From Chloroflexota bacterium (GTDB lineage Bacteria; Chloroflexota; Anaerolineae; JAAYZQ01): 64,000 bases of DNA. Positions within the stretch are counted from its first letter, which is position 1; every line of letters begins with the position of its first letter. Location of the stretch: assembly GCA_018606645.1 (NCBI GenBank), contig JAGVRI010000006.1, positions 124,001 to 188,000 of the forward strand, read 5' to 3'. This document shows, one piece after another, positions 35,826 through 45,180 of the stretch. The notes beneath the pieces were generated by a model. That model was not told the origin of the DNA, did not search any database, and saw only the letters and a list, made by a program, of their open reading frames with translations. The position numbers and the translations under genes were made by a program.

Positions 35826-36847
35826 CAGCGCTCCCATCCGCGCTGTGGCTTGGGTTGCAACTCCTCGGGCAGACTGGCTCGCACGTTGTGATAGACTGCG
35901 TCGTTGACCTCTACCCCCAGAGCCTCCATGGCGAGAAAAACCGCCCCCACCACCGGCTCAAACTCCGGCAGGACTATGACCGCCCGAGGAGCGACCCTGT
36001 GCACCACTTGGGTTACCGTGTCCACCAGCAATGGTCCTTTGCCCTTGAACACACTACCTCCGAGCACCACTTCGACATCGGTTGACTCCAACCCCAGCCG
36101 CCTGATGATCGCGCCCGCCGTAGCTCCCACCTCGTTCCCTACCCGCACCAGAAGGTCCTGCGCCACCGTATCCCCCATATAGGCGGCCTCGAACACCAGG
36201 GGCACCAGGTCGAGAAGGCGTCGCACGTCAAAATGGTCGGAGTCAAACTGGCTCTGGTAGAGCTCGGAGATCAGCTCGTCCACCGACCGCATGCCGAGAG
36301 CAGTGAGCACCATCTCGGTCAGCACGGTCGGTTGGCCACGCCCGTCCCAGGCTCGACAGACAAGGCGGATCACCTCCTGGGCAATGTCACCGCCTCCGCC
36401 CCAATCGCCTGACAGCGCACCAAGACCGGGAAGCCGAATTTCCCGGCCATCCGGTCCAATGCCTCCCGCGTTAAAACCGGTACCGCTAATGACGACCACT
36501 CCCCAGCCCCGCTTGAGCCCCGCCCGCAGAGCCACCATCGTGTCGTTCTTGACACTTACCCGCCGAGCCACCCCCAAGCTCTCAATCGCCGGGGTCAGGA
36601 GGGAAAAATCGACAGGCAAATCCGCTCCCGCCAGGCCGAACAGACCAAAATCGAGCGGCGGAGGCTTGCTGGCCTGAGCCAGAGCCAGTTCGACCGACCT
36701 CTTGATCTCAGCCAGAGCCGCATCCAACCCAACCACCTGATGGTTGCCCGGACCACCTCGACCCAACCCCAGGACGCGCCCATTGGTGTCGGCAACCAGG
36801 GCCAGAGTCTTGCTTGCGCCAGCGTCCACGCCCAAAACGAGGCTCAC
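35825..36847 (-). CDS. BadF/BcrA-type sugar kinase (GlcNAc kinase-like)
   Basis: A 340-residue ASKHA-fold kinase: phosphate-1 loop LGVDAGASKTLALVAD, VKNDTMVALRAGL, VISGTGFNAGGI, GDWGGGGDIAQEVIRL, and adenosine loop VVLGGSVFKGKGPLL. Family members phosphorylate N-acetylglucosamine and other hexoses. Between GH4 and cellobiose phosphorylase, the substrate here is probably glucose or a beta-glucoside. It overlaps both neighbours (ATG at 36847 within the GH4 end; stop shared with GH94). Confidence 0.82.
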   Translation of the reverse strand: MSLVLGVDAGASKTLALVADTNGRVLGLGRGGPGNHQVVGLDAALAEIKRSVELALAQASKPPPLDFGLFGLAGADLPVDFSLLTPAIESLGVARRVSVKNDTMVALRAGLKRGWGVVVISGTGFNAGGIGPDGREIRLPGLGALSGDWGGGGDIAQEVIRLVCRAWDGRGQPTVLTEMVLTALGMRSVDELISELYQSQFDSDHFDVRRLLDLVPLVFEAAYMGDTVAQDLLVRVGNEVGATAGAIIRRLGLESTDVEVVLGGSVFKGKGPLLVDTVTQVVHRVAPRAVIVLPEFEPVVGAVFLAMEALGVEVNDAVYHNVRASLPEELQPKPQRGWER

Positions 36848-38127
36848 GTCTTTCCCTCGAACTGGGGTAGATAGGCCCGATTGGCTTCCTTGATCGCGGC
36901 CCAGAGCCCCTTAGCCGCTGCAAAGGAGGGTACCAGCGGATGGGCCAATAACGCCTGCAGGGCCGCTTGTTCGTCTCCCTCGACCGCAGCCAATACCGTC
37001 AGTTCTTCATAGGCCTTGACCGCCTGGACTAGGCCGCGGATTGCCGGAGGCATGGGAGCCGCAGGAATTGCCTGAGCTCCACGCCGATCGATCACCGAAG
37101 GCAATTCGACCACGCTGTCCGCAGGAAGCCCAGGCAAGGCCCCGTTATTGCGTGTGTTGACGATCTGGACCTCGCCCTTGTCGCCATGGATCGCGCTCAG
37201 CAATGCCAGGGCGGCCGTAGAATAATGGGCCCCGCCTCGCTTTTCGAGTAACGGGGGCTTGTGGTCCAGGTCAGGGTCCGCATAAAGTTCCAGCAGGCGG
37301 GCCTCCAGTTCCTGGACAACTTCTCCCCGGATCTTCTCCGCCCGGCGTTGCCTGGCCAGCATCTCGTCATGATGATAGTAGTAAGCCAGGTAGTAATTGG
37401 GCACCATCCTCAGCGTTTGAAGGAGCTCCGGAGCAAAGGGGATTTCACCGGCACTGGCCGCGGCCAGCGCCCCCTCCAGCACTTGATCAAAGACATCCTT
37501 ACCATCTACCTTCACACCGCGAATCCAACTCAGGTGGTTAAGCCCCACATAATCCAACCGAACGCGCTCGGGGCGAACCCCCAATTGTCGGGCAATGCCC
37601 TGCTGAAATCCCCACGGCGAGTTGCACAACCCAATCGTCGGGACAGCAGTGTATTTGAGCAAGGCCTCGGTGATGAGACCCGCCGGATTGGTAAAATTAA
37701 TGAGCCAGGCTTGAGGCGCGGTCTCGCTCACGTCACGGGCAATCTCCAGGAGAACGGGGATCGTGCGCAACGCCTTGGCAAAGCCTCCTGGGCCAGTGGT
37801 CTCCTGGCCCACCACCCCGAACCGAAGCGGGATCTTTTCATCCAGGATGCGGCAGGCCATCCCTCCCACCCGAATCTGGGTGATGACATAGTCCGCCCCC
37901 TCCAGCGCCTCCCTCCGCCGGATCGTAAGTCGCACCTCGATGTCAGCCCGCGCAGATCGCACCATGCGTTCCGCCAATCCGCCCACAATCCGCAACCTGG
38001 TTTCATCAATATCCATCAAGGTAACGAGACTCACAGGCAGTTCTTCTCGTCGGTTAATGAACCCTTCGATCAGTTCTGGGGTATAGGTGCTACCCCCGCC
38101 AATGACGGCAACCCTAAGCCCGTCCAC
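36844..38127 (-). CDS. GH4 family 6-phospho-beta-glucosidase-like enzyme
   Basis: A 427-residue NAD- and metal-dependent glycosidase of GH4. NAD loop VAVIGGGSTYTPELIEGF, substrate and metal residues in LINFTNPAGLITEALLKY, GLCNSPWGFQQG, and YVGLNHLSWIRGV. The Cys in GLCN and the following His are the usual metal ligands. Start GTG 38127 after GGAG. GH4 enzymes usually act on 6-phosphorylated sugars from a PTS, but no PTS is present here; the adjacent kinase may supply phosphorylation instead. Confidence 0.85.
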   Translation of the reverse strand: MDGLRVAVIGGGSTYTPELIEGFINRREELPVSLVTLMDIDETRLRIVGGLAERMVRSARADIEVRLTIRRREALEGADYVITQIRVGGMACRILDEKIPLRFGVVGQETTGPGGFAKALRTIPVLLEIARDVSETAPQAWLINFTNPAGLITEALLKYTAVPTIGLCNSPWGFQQGIARQLGVRPERVRLDYVGLNHLSWIRGVKVDGKDVFDQVLEGALAAASAGEIPFAPELLQTLRMVPNYYLAYYYHHDEMLARQRRAEKIRGEVVQELEARLLELYADPDLDHKPPLLEKRGGAHYSTAALALLSAIHGDKGEVQIVNTRNNGALPGLPADSVVELPSVIDRRGAQAIPAAPMPPAIRGLVQAVKAYEELTVLAAVEGDEQAALQALLAHPLVPSFAAAKGLWAAIKEANRAYLPQFEGKT

Positions 38128-38166
38128 TTTTTGCTCCGATACGGATGAGAAACGCCGCTATGTCTC

Positions 38167-39150
38167 TCAAAGCGAATTCTCTTTGGTGAACTCGATGATC
38201 TCCGAGACCTTGGCAAAGGCCAGACAGGTAACCGTGTCTGCCCCGCCGTAGTAGATCACCATCCGGTCAGTCGGGGGGTCGACCAGAGCCGCACAGGGAA
38301 AGACCACATTGGGTACATCCCCCACGCATTCATAATACGCCCGCGGGTTAAGCAGGTAAGGACGTGTCCGGTACAGGACCTTCCACGGCTGTTCCAAATC
38401 CAACAGCGCTGCGCCAAAACTGTACACAAACCCATTGCACGAGGTCAACACTCCGTGATATAGCAGCAGCCATCCCTCCGACGTTTCGATCGGCGTCGGA
38501 CCTGCCCCTACTTTTGTAGCTTGCCACCCTCCCACGGGGGACATGACATGGCGATGATGTCCCCAGTGGACCAGATCTGGGCTTTCGCTGTAGAATATAT
38601 CCCCAAACGGCGTGTGCCCCCGATCGCTGGGCCTGCTGAGCATGGCAAACTTGCCCCTGATGCGGCGCGGGAAAAGTACGCCGTTCCGGTTGTAGGGCAG
38701 AAAGGCATTCTCCATCTGATAAAAAGTCCTGAAATCAAAGGTGTATCCTACGCCAATGGTCGGCCCGTGATAGCCATTACACCAGGTGATGTAGTACCGA
38801 TCCTCCAGCCAGCACACACGCGGGTCATAGCCGTAGACAAACTGGCCAATCTCTTCGTCCTCGCACCTGAACTGGATGCGCTTCGGCTCAATCTCCCAGT
38901 GGATGCCGTCCTGGCTCACTCCGGCATGCAATTGCATCTGTCTGGCCGTGTCATCGCATCGAAAGACGCCGGCGAACCCATCGCCGAATGGCACGACCGC
39001 GCTGTTAAAGATGCTGTTTGCCCCAGGCACCGCCTCCCGGGTAAGGATCGGATTTCTCTCAGAACGCCACACTATGTCACGACACTGCCGTGGGCGTTCT
39101 TCCCACGGAAGATTGGGCAACTCAGGACCGACGATCTGCACCTTGGACAT
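38167..39150 (-). CDS. GH130 beta-mannoside phosphorylase
   Basis: A 327-residue five-bladed propeller phosphorylase. Typical segments: [19 protein letters not shown], the catalytic-Asp region [51 protein letters not shown] and [23 protein letters not shown]130 enzymes phosphorolyse beta-1,4- or 1,2-mannosides to mannose 1-phosphate. With cellobiose phosphorylase it suggests use of glucomannan-type oligosaccharides. The exact linkage is not resolved. Confidence 0.88.
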   Translation of the reverse strand: MSKVQIVGPELPNLPWEERPRQCRDIVWRSERNPILTREAVPGANSIFNSAVVPFGDGFAGVFRCDDTARQMQLHAGVSQDGIHWEIEPKRIQFRCEDEEIGQFVYGYDPRVCWLEDRYYITWCNGYHGPTIGVGYTFDFRTFYQMENAFLPYNRNGVLFPRRIRGKFAMLSRPSDRGHTPFGDIFYSESPDLVHWGHHRHVMSPVGGWQATKVGAGPTPIETSEGWLLLYHGVLTSCNGFVYSFGAALLDLEQPWKVLYRTRPYLLNPRAYYECVGDVPNVVFPCAALVDPPTDRMVIYYGGADTVTCLAFAKVSEIIEFTKENSL

Positions 39151-39171
39151 ATCCTCCCCTCTGCGTCCCCA

Positions 39172-40122
39172 TCATGCCCCTGGATAGAGCTTGCATGCGA
39201 CAAAATGACCTGGTTCCACCTCCACCAGTACGGGCTCGTGGCTCCGACAAGAGCCGTCCTTGTCCGCCTCCGGACACCGGTCATAGTACACACACCCCCC
39301 CGCGAGCTCTGATTGCTGGCCTCTCAACTGGACCTCTCCCTCTTTCCATTTGCGATCGAGACGTGGTACCGAGACCATGAGCATTCTGGTGTACGGATGC
39401 AAAGGATGGTTGTAGATCTTGTCCGTCAACCCCATCTCCACTATGCATCCGCGATAGAGGATCACCGCCCTCTCGCTAATGTAATACCCCAGCGAGAGGT
39501 CATGGGTAATGAACAGGATCGACAACCCTTCTGCCTTCAGGTCGGCCAGCAAATTGAGAACATCAATGCGCGTAGACGCATCCAGCATACTAATGATCTC
39601 ATCAGCCACCAGGAATTGAATGCCCAGCAGCAGTGCACGGGCGATGAGGAAGCGCTGGAGTTGCCCACCACTGAGTTGGTGAGGAAATTTGTCCAGAACC
39701 TGGTCGGGGTTCAGACCAACCGCCCTCAACGCATTTTCTACCCGGTCCTGCCACTCCGACCTCGAAAGTTCCGGAAAGTATTCCTGCTGAAGGATCCGGA
39801 AGACTCGATCTGCCTTAAAGATCGGGTTATACGAGCTGAACGGGTCCTGAAACACACCCTGCACCTTGCGATAGTACGCTTTCAACGCCACGCCCTTCAG
39901 CGTAGAAATATCCACACCGTTGAAGAGAATTCTTCCCGTGCTGATCGGGATCAGGCGCAGAATCATCTTCCCAATCGTGCTCTTGCCGCTCCCGCTCTCG
40001 CCAATGAGCGACACCACTTCCCCGTCTTGTACGTCAAAGCTGACCCGATGGACTGCCCGGAGTTCTTTCCCGCCAAAGGTCCCCACCCGGTAGACCTTCG
40101 ATACGGCCTCAAGCTCGAGCAT
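39172..40122 (-). CDS. Oligosaccharide/peptide-type ABC ATPase (OppF-like)
   Basis: A 316-residue ATPase: Walker A GESGSGKST, signature LSGGQLQRFLIARALL, Walker B FLVADEIISMLD and the oligopeptide C-terminal segment HPYTRMLMVSVPRLD. ATG 40122 overlaps the upstream gene by 14 bases. Pairs with the OppD-like protein. In this operon it most likely drives cello- or manno-oligosaccharide import rather than peptides. Confidence 0.9.
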   Translation of the reverse strand: MLELEAVSKVYRVGTFGGKELRAVHRVSFDVQDGEVVSLIGESGSGKSTIGKMILRLIPISTGRILFNGVDISTLKGVALKAYYRKVQGVFQDPFSSYNPIFKADRVFRILQQEYFPELSRSEWQDRVENALRAVGLNPDQVLDKFPHQLSGGQLQRFLIARALLLGIQFLVADEIISMLDASTRIDVLNLLADLKAEGLSILFITHDLSLGYYISERAVILYRGCIVEMGLTDKIYNHPLHPYTRMLMVSVPRLDRKWKEGEVQLRGQQSELAGGCVYYDRCPEADKDGSCRSHEPVLVEVEPGHFVACKLYPGA

Positions 40123-41077
40123 TCGTTTCGAACTCCTTCCAACAAGCCACAAAATGCCCCGGTTCTATTTGAATGAACGGCGGCACATCGACACATTTCT
40201 CAAAGGCCACCGGACATCGTTCCCGGAAACGACACCCCTCTGGGGGATTGAGCAGTAGGGGCGGCGTCCCTGGGATGCCCGTCAGCCGTCTCTCCGCATG
40301 TTTCACCCCAACTTCCGGCAGCGAGGAGATCAGCATCCTGGTATACGGATGCCGTGGAGCACGAATGATGGCTACCGTAGAAGCCTTTTCGGCCAACTGC
40401 CCAGCGTACATAATCAGAATGCTATCGGCAACCTGATACAGGATCGAGAGATCATGGGTGATGACAATCACGCTCCTCACAAATTCCCAGCCCCGGAAGG
40501 AAACCAGCATTTCCATCACCGCTTTCTGGCTGGACACATCAAGCGCCGAGGTGATCTCGTCTGCCAGGAGCAAGGAAGGGTTCAACAGTGTAGACAGCAC
40601 CATCACCACTCTCTGCTTCATACCGCCCGAAAGCTCGATGGGGTACATGTCCAGTACATCATATGACAGATGGACCAGATCCAGCCTCCTTTTCAGCTCG
40701 GGGAGGATGTCGTCGAAATCTACTTGCCTCCATCTGACCAGGTCCGCTATTATTTTGCCGATCTTTTGCGTCGGATTGAGGGCGTTCATCGCGTACTGGG
40801 GAATGATCGAGATCCGCTCGAAGCGATAGGAATTCATCCGCTCCATGTCGTGGATCGGTAATTCTTCCCCGTCAAGCGTCACCCGACCCTTGACCAGCCT
40901 CATCGGCGGCTTGAGCAGGATCAGGCTGTTGGCCAACGTGGACTTGCCACAGCCAGATTCGCCAGCCAGGCCCATGATCTCTCCATCCGCCACGCGAAAC
41001 GTAGCCTCTTCCAAAGCCCTGACATCGCCCTTCAAGGTCTGGTAGTAGACCGTCAGTTCTTCTACTTGTAGACTCAC
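40109..41077 (-). CDS. Oligosaccharide/peptide-type ABC ATPase (OppD-like)
   Basis: A 322-residue ATPase: Walker A GESGCGKST, signature LSGGMKQRVVMVLSTL, Walker B LLLADEITSALD, and CRFRERCPVAFEKC near the end. GTG 41077 was chosen since it falls just after the permease stop with GGGAGA upstream; an earlier in-frame ATG lies inside the permease gene. Confidence 0.9.
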   Translation of the reverse strand: MSLQVEELTVYYQTLKGDVRALEEATFRVADGEIMGLAGESGCGKSTLANSLILLKPPMRLVKGRVTLDGEELPIHDMERMNSYRFERISIIPQYAMNALNPTQKIGKIIADLVRWRQVDFDDILPELKRRLDLVHLSYDVLDMYPIELSGGMKQRVVMVLSTLLNPSLLLADEITSALDVSSQKAVMEMLVSFRGWEFVRSVIVITHDLSILYQVADSILIMYAGQLAEKASTVAIIRAPRHPYTRMLISSLPEVGVKHAERRLTGIPGTPPLLLNPPEGCRFRERCPVAFEKCVDVPPFIQIEPGHFVACWKEFETNARA

Positions 41078-41081
41078 CCGT

Positions 41082-41939
41082 TCACATCTCCCGAAGTTTG
41101 GGGCTAAAGACCTCGTCCAGGCCCACATTCGTCACGTAGAGCGCTCCGACAATGGCCATAATCGCAAGCCCCGGCGGAATGAACCACCACCACATTCCGA
41201 GAAGCAGAGCCCCCCACAACACCGCATTGTTCATCATCAGACCCAGCGACACCGCATTGGTCGGACCGAGCCCGATGAAATCGAGGGTAGCAGCGATCAG
41301 CACGGCTCCTCCGAATTGAAGGATGAAAACCAGCAGCAGATAGGACATCATATTGGGGGCGATCTCGGTCATGATGATTCTCCAGACGTTCATGCCGCTC
41401 AGCCGCGCAAGATCGACAAACTCCCGGGTTCGTAATGAAAACGTCTGAGCTCGAATGGCCCTCGCCGCCCATGGCCAGGCAGTACATCCGATAAATACAC
41501 TTTCGGTCAGAATGCCTCTCACCTCCAGATAGGCAGCGATGATCAACAGGATGGCTAAGGTTGGAATGACCAGGACAATGTTCGTGAATATGTTGAGGAT
41601 TTCATCCACCAGACCACCCCGGTAGCCAGCCGTGAACCCGATGAGAATTCCCAACAGCGTCCCAAGACCACCGCCGATAATGCCCACCTGAAAGGTTGCC
41701 TTCAAGCCCATCACAAACTGGGTAAACACATCCTGCCCAAATATCGTGGTCCCGAACCAGTATTCGGGCGACGGAGGTTGAGCCGCTGGCCCTACATAGT
41801 CATACGGTGCATAGTCGGTCAACAGCGGACCAATAAAGGTCAGCGCCACGAAGAACAGAACAACGCTCAACCCCACCCGCAGTTTGGTATTCCTCCAGGC
41901 AAAGTAGAGAGTCTCACTTCTCACTTGCAGGTCCATCAT
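41082..41939 (-). CDS. ABC transporter permease (OppC-like)
   Basis: A 285-residue membrane protein with an N-terminal segment (KLRVGLSVVLFFVALTFIG) and the permease domain with the EAA region ARLSGMNVWRIIMTEIAPN. The ATG at 41939 overlaps the upstream stop (ATGA). Forms the channel with OppB. Confidence 0.88.
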   Translation of the reverse strand: MMDLQVRSETLYFAWRNTKLRVGLSVVLFFVALTFIGPLLTDYAPYDYVGPAAQPPSPEYWFGTTIFGQDVFTQFVMGLKATFQVGIIGGGLGTLLGILIGFTAGYRGGLVDEILNIFTNIVLVIPTLAILLIIAAYLEVRGILTESVFIGCTAWPWAARAIRAQTFSLRTREFVDLARLSGMNVWRIIMTEIAPNMMSYLLLVFILQFGGAVLIAATLDFIGLGPTNAVSLGLMMNNAVLWGALLLGMWWWFIPPGLAIMAIVGALYVTNVGLDEVFSPKLREM

Positions 41940-42928
41940 GCTCCTTCACCTGTCATCCCCAGTCGCGTCCGTGGATCTACAATGACATAGGCGATGTCGA
42001 TCGCGAAATTGGCGAGCAATACGCCGATGATGATAAACAGGAAGCATCCCTGGATGAGAAAATAATCTTGATTCTGAATCGCTTGAAGGATCAGGTACCC
42101 GATTCCAGGATAGGAAAACACAACTTCGGTCACCAGAGCACCAGCCACGATCACGCCAAGGTCAAGGGCTAGGCCAGTGATCTGGGGCAGGATCGCGTTT
42201 CGAAAGGCATACTTTCGGATCAACTTCCTCGGCGTCCCAAGAGCTTCGAGGTAGTGGGCATAGTCTGATTCGAGTTCATAAATAATCATGTTTCTCATGC
42301 CAATCGCCCAGCCACCGAACTTGACCAGGAAAATAGAGGCAAAAGGCAAAAACCAATGTTTCAGAAGGCTCGCCAGGAAGGCCCCGGAGAGATGAGGCCG
42401 CAACTCAAAGCTATAGGCGCCGGCGATAGGAAAGATGCCCAGGACAATGCCAAATACCCAGGCCAGCAAAATGCCAAGCCACATGTAGGGGGTCGCCGTC
42501 AGGATATACCCCACTGGTAACAAGGTGTTGTCAAGCCAACGGGTTCGCGCTGCGATGGCACCAAAATGGTTCCCGGCAAACCAGCTCAGCAGGATCGCCG
42601 GAAGCAATAGAAGGATGTCATAGGGCACCGCTCGCATAATCACCTTAACCACAGGCTGCGGGAACAGATACACGCTGGTCCCAAGATCGCCGTGGAACAA
42701 AGCATTCCAAAAGTTGAGATATTGTTGCCACAAAGGAACATCCAAACCAAAGGCTCTGACATAGTAGCCGTACATGACTTCACGGGCTTCGGCGTGCAGC
42801 GCGGCTCTTGATAGCATGGTTTGGACAGGATCGCCAGGCATGAAGCGTGGGATCAGCCAGTCTATGGTTACCGCCAGAAAGAAGGTGAGAACATAGATGA
42901 GCAGCTTTCTCCCGAAATAACGTCTCAC
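41936..42928 (-). CDS. ABC transporter permease (OppB-like)
   Basis: A 330-residue membrane protein starting at GTG 42928 after GGGAGGAGGG. N-terminal segment LLIYVLTFFLAVTIDWLIPR and permease domain (YLEALGTPRKLIRKYAFRNA) as in OppB/DppB. A terminator hairpin in the 85 bases before it separates it from the binding-protein gene. Confidence 0.88.
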   Translation of the reverse strand: MRRYFGRKLLIYVLTFFLAVTIDWLIPRFMPGDPVQTMLSRAALHAEAREVMYGYYVRAFGLDVPLWQQYLNFWNALFHGDLGTSVYLFPQPVVKVIMRAVPYDILLLLPAILLSWFAGNHFGAIAARTRWLDNTLLPVGYILTATPYMWLGILLAWVFGIVLGIFPIAGAYSFELRPHLSGAFLASLLKHWFLPFASIFLVKFGGWAIGMRNMIIYELESDYAHYLEALGTPRKLIRKYAFRNAILPQITGLALDLGVIVAGALVTEVVFSYPGIGYLILQAIQNQDYFLIQGCFLFIIIGVLLANFAIDIAYVIVDPRTRLGMTGEGA

Positions 42929-42955
42929 GATCCCTCCTCCCTACCCGCAGGTTAC

Positions 42956-42994
42956 AAAAAGCCCCGCCCCCAGGATGGTAGAAGGGGGCGGGGC
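42956..42994 (-). terminator. Intrinsic terminator between binding protein and permeases
   Basis: On the minus strand: perfect 11-base GC stem GCCCCGCCCCC (42994-42984) with GGGGGCGGGGC (42971-42961), then TTTTT (42960-42956). It is followed by a fresh ribosome-binding site and the oppB start. It should end most transcripts after the binding-protein gene and let a minority continue. Confidence 0.85.
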
Positions 42995-43013
42995 GTCCAC
43001 CATGTCGGCTCCG

Positions 43014-44861
43014 TTATTCCACCGGCTTGAGTGTGGTCAGCGTGAGTAGGCCGCCCATCTGCCAGTAACCACTCCAGGTGGAGGGAAGCGTGTTGGGCGT
43101 ATCGGCCGCTTCCGTTGGCCAGTTGGTCCAGACCAAATTGCTGTACTGGGCCCACAGACCGTTGTACCAGAGCGGGATGACCGGCATCTCGGTCAACATC
43201 AGTTCCTGAATCTTGGAACAAATGGCCTTCATGCCCGCCTCATCACTGGAGGGGGTCGCAGCCAGTTGATCCACCAGATCGAAGATCTGTTGGTTGTCGT
43301 ACCGGCCAAAGTTGCCGCTGCCCATGACCTCTACGATCGGGTGGCGGAACAAGAGGTTGTACAACGTCCATGGCGTGTTGCTCATCCCGGCCCAGTTATT
43401 GAGGGTCATGTCAAAGGTGCCAGTGGTGAGAGCAGTGTTCCAGGCGCCATAGTCCGGGGTCTCATCCTGAATGTTGATCCCCGCCGCTTGAGCGCTGGTG
43501 GCAATGATCCGGATCGCCTCCATCCAGTCAGTCCAGCCAAATGGACATGTCACTTTGAGGGCGATCGCGGAACCATCGGGAGCTTCCACAAAGCCATCGC
43601 CATTCACATCCTTGTATCCGGCATCAGCGAGGATCTTCTTGGCTTTGGCAGGATCGTAGCTGAAGCCCAGCCGGGCCACGACATCCTGGTCCACATACTT
43701 TTCCAGGGACGGAAGGAGGCCTGTGGGATTCGCTGCTTTGACCAGGTTGGCGTAGGCGACGTTGACGATATCGGGAGTGTTGATGGCAAAGGCGAGCGCT
43801 TTGCGGAACGCCGGGTCATCCATCGGCTTCTTGGTCGTGTTGAGGAACAAGACAGCCGTGTTCGCCGAGAGCATGTACGGCGGGCCAGCAAAGTAGGTCT
43901 GAACGTACCCCTTCTCCGCCAGCGTGGCAATACCCGGCAGGAAGTTGTTGCTCAGGTCCACTTCACCCTTGATCACTGCGCCCAGAGCGACGTTGTTGCT
44001 CGAAAAACGAATGTCCACGATCCTCTTGGGCGCAGGCTTCAGGTTGAGCAACTTGGTGGCCCACCAGTTCTCGTTCCTCACCCAAACGTTCCGATCCTCG
44101 CTGTGGGTCTCATACAGGTAGGCGCCTGAACCGATCGGATTCTCATTGGCCCCGCTGGTGACCTCCTCTTCCGTTCTGCCCTCCCAAAGGTGCTTGGGCA
44201 CGATGGCGATGTTATAGAGATTGTTATCCCATTCCTGGTAGAGAGGATTGGTGAACTTGAACTGCACCTCATAGTCACTGAGCGCGGTGGCACTATTGAG
44301 CCATTTCCACATCGGGTTGAACCAGATGCCAGCATACTTCCCGAGCTCAAAGGTAAAGACGACATCAGCGGCAGTCAGTGGTTGACCATCGCTCCAGGTG
44401 ATGCCTTGCCTGAGCTTCAGGTCGTAGGTATTGGCATCACTCCATGTGCCACTTTCGGCCAGCCATGGGATCATCTTGTCAGCCAGCGGGTCATACAAGA
44501 ACAGCGTCTCGTACACCAGTCCAATCGTGCCGCTGGTATTGGCCTTGCTCCATGTAATAAAGGGGTTCCAGTCCGAGGGCGGTCCCCACGCAGCACCACT
44601 GGTGTACAGGGTCTCGTTCCGCTTGTACGCAACCTCCGCCTCTTCAGCCGAGGGGGTAGCGGTCACCACTACCTCGACCGGTTTCTCGACCTCCACGGTC
44701 TCGACGACCTTCTTTTCCACCTCGACGGTGGCAATGACGGTCTTTTCCACTTCTTTAGTTACGACTTTCTCGACGATTTGCGGGGTTGGGGAAGGAGCAC
44801 AGGCAGCCAGCAGGCTCAAGATCACGAACAGGCTCATGACAGATACAACTCGCTTACTCAT
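43014..44861 (-). CDS. Solute-binding lipoprotein, family 5, sugar-operon type
   Basis: A 615-residue lipoprotein after AAGGAGG. Signal MSKRVVSVMSLFVILSLL with lipobox LAAC, then a V/E/K repeat linker (units of VEVEK, TKEVEK) typical of Chloroflexota binding proteins. Body is SBP_bac_5: WNPFITWSKANTSGTIG, ITWSDGQPLTAADVVFTFE, and RKALAFAINTPDIV. Homologues with this context bind cello-oligosaccharides or other beta-glucans; the ligand here is inferred from the operon (GH94, GH130, GH4). Confidence 0.88.
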   Translation of the reverse strand: MSKRVVSVMSLFVILSLLAACAPSPTPQIVEKVVTKEVEKTVIATVEVEKKVVETVEVEKPVEVVVTATPSAEEAEVAYKRNETLYTSGAAWGPPSDWNPFITWSKANTSGTIGLVYETLFLYDPLADKMIPWLAESGTWSDANTYDLKLRQGITWSDGQPLTAADVVFTFELGKYAGIWFNPMWKWLNSATALSDYEVQFKFTNPLYQEWDNNLYNIAIVPKHLWEGRTEEEVTSGANENPIGSGAYLYETHSEDRNVWVRNENWWATKLLNLKPAPKRIVDIRFSSNNVALGAVIKGEVDLSNNFLPGIATLAEKGYVQTYFAGPPYMLSANTAVLFLNTTKKPMDDPAFRKALAFAINTPDIVNVAYANLVKAANPTGLLPSLEKYVDQDVVARLGFSYDPAKAKKILADAGYKDVNGDGFVEAPDGSAIALKVTCPFGWTDWMEAIRIIATSAQAAGINIQDETPDYGAWNTALTTGTFDMTLNNWAGMSNTPWTLYNLLFRHPIVEVMGSGNFGRYDNQQIFDLVDQLAATPSSDEAGMKAICSKIQELMLTEMPVIPLWYNGLWAQYSNLVWTNWPTEAADTPNTLPSTWSGYWQMGGLLTLTTLKPVE

Positions 44862-45180
44862 GTTCGTCTCCTCCTTGATTTCAAAAACCTCTTGAAACCG
44901 ATTGGGACACTAACTGTTCCTCTCGAGCTTTCACCTCCTTCCTGACAGTTCGCAGAGCCATCCTGGCTTGCCGCACCGCTCCTCCGATTCGCCTTTCCAG
45001 GCAAAGCGCGGTATAGTGGGCCTGGACCGGTCAAAAGAGAAGCAAGGGCCACCAGCCCTGAGGAAACCTCTGGAGACTGTGTCTATCTGAGGGGATGCTG
45101 GCTGACCCAGTGAGAGACAGCATCCCCCGTTCTTTGAACTCACCGTCCTTCCACCACACGGAACCTTCCGTCCCTCTGTC
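44862..45180. other. Gene-free stretch between lacI-type regulator and binding protein
   Basis: About 320 bases on the minus-strand operon. It holds the binding-protein ribosome-binding site (44864-44872) and the hairpin GGGGATGCTG/CAGCATCCCC (45091-45100, 45118-45127), which may end or stabilise the regulator mRNA. No convincing promoter and no CelR-type operator were seen, so the binding-protein gene is probably read from the upstream promoter. Confidence 0.5.
45091..45127. terminator. Hairpin after the LacI-type regulator gene
   Basis: A 10-base perfect inverted repeat, GGGGATGCTG and CAGCATCCCC, 17-base loop, 54 bases beyond the regulator stop. No U-tract on the minus strand, so it is probably a partial terminator or mRNA stabiliser. 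Confidence 0.5.

Noticed and set aside
45010..45034. A TTGACC and TATACC pair on the minus strand before the sugar binding-protein gene.
   Set aside because: The spacer is only 13 bases, too short for a normal sigma-70 promoter.
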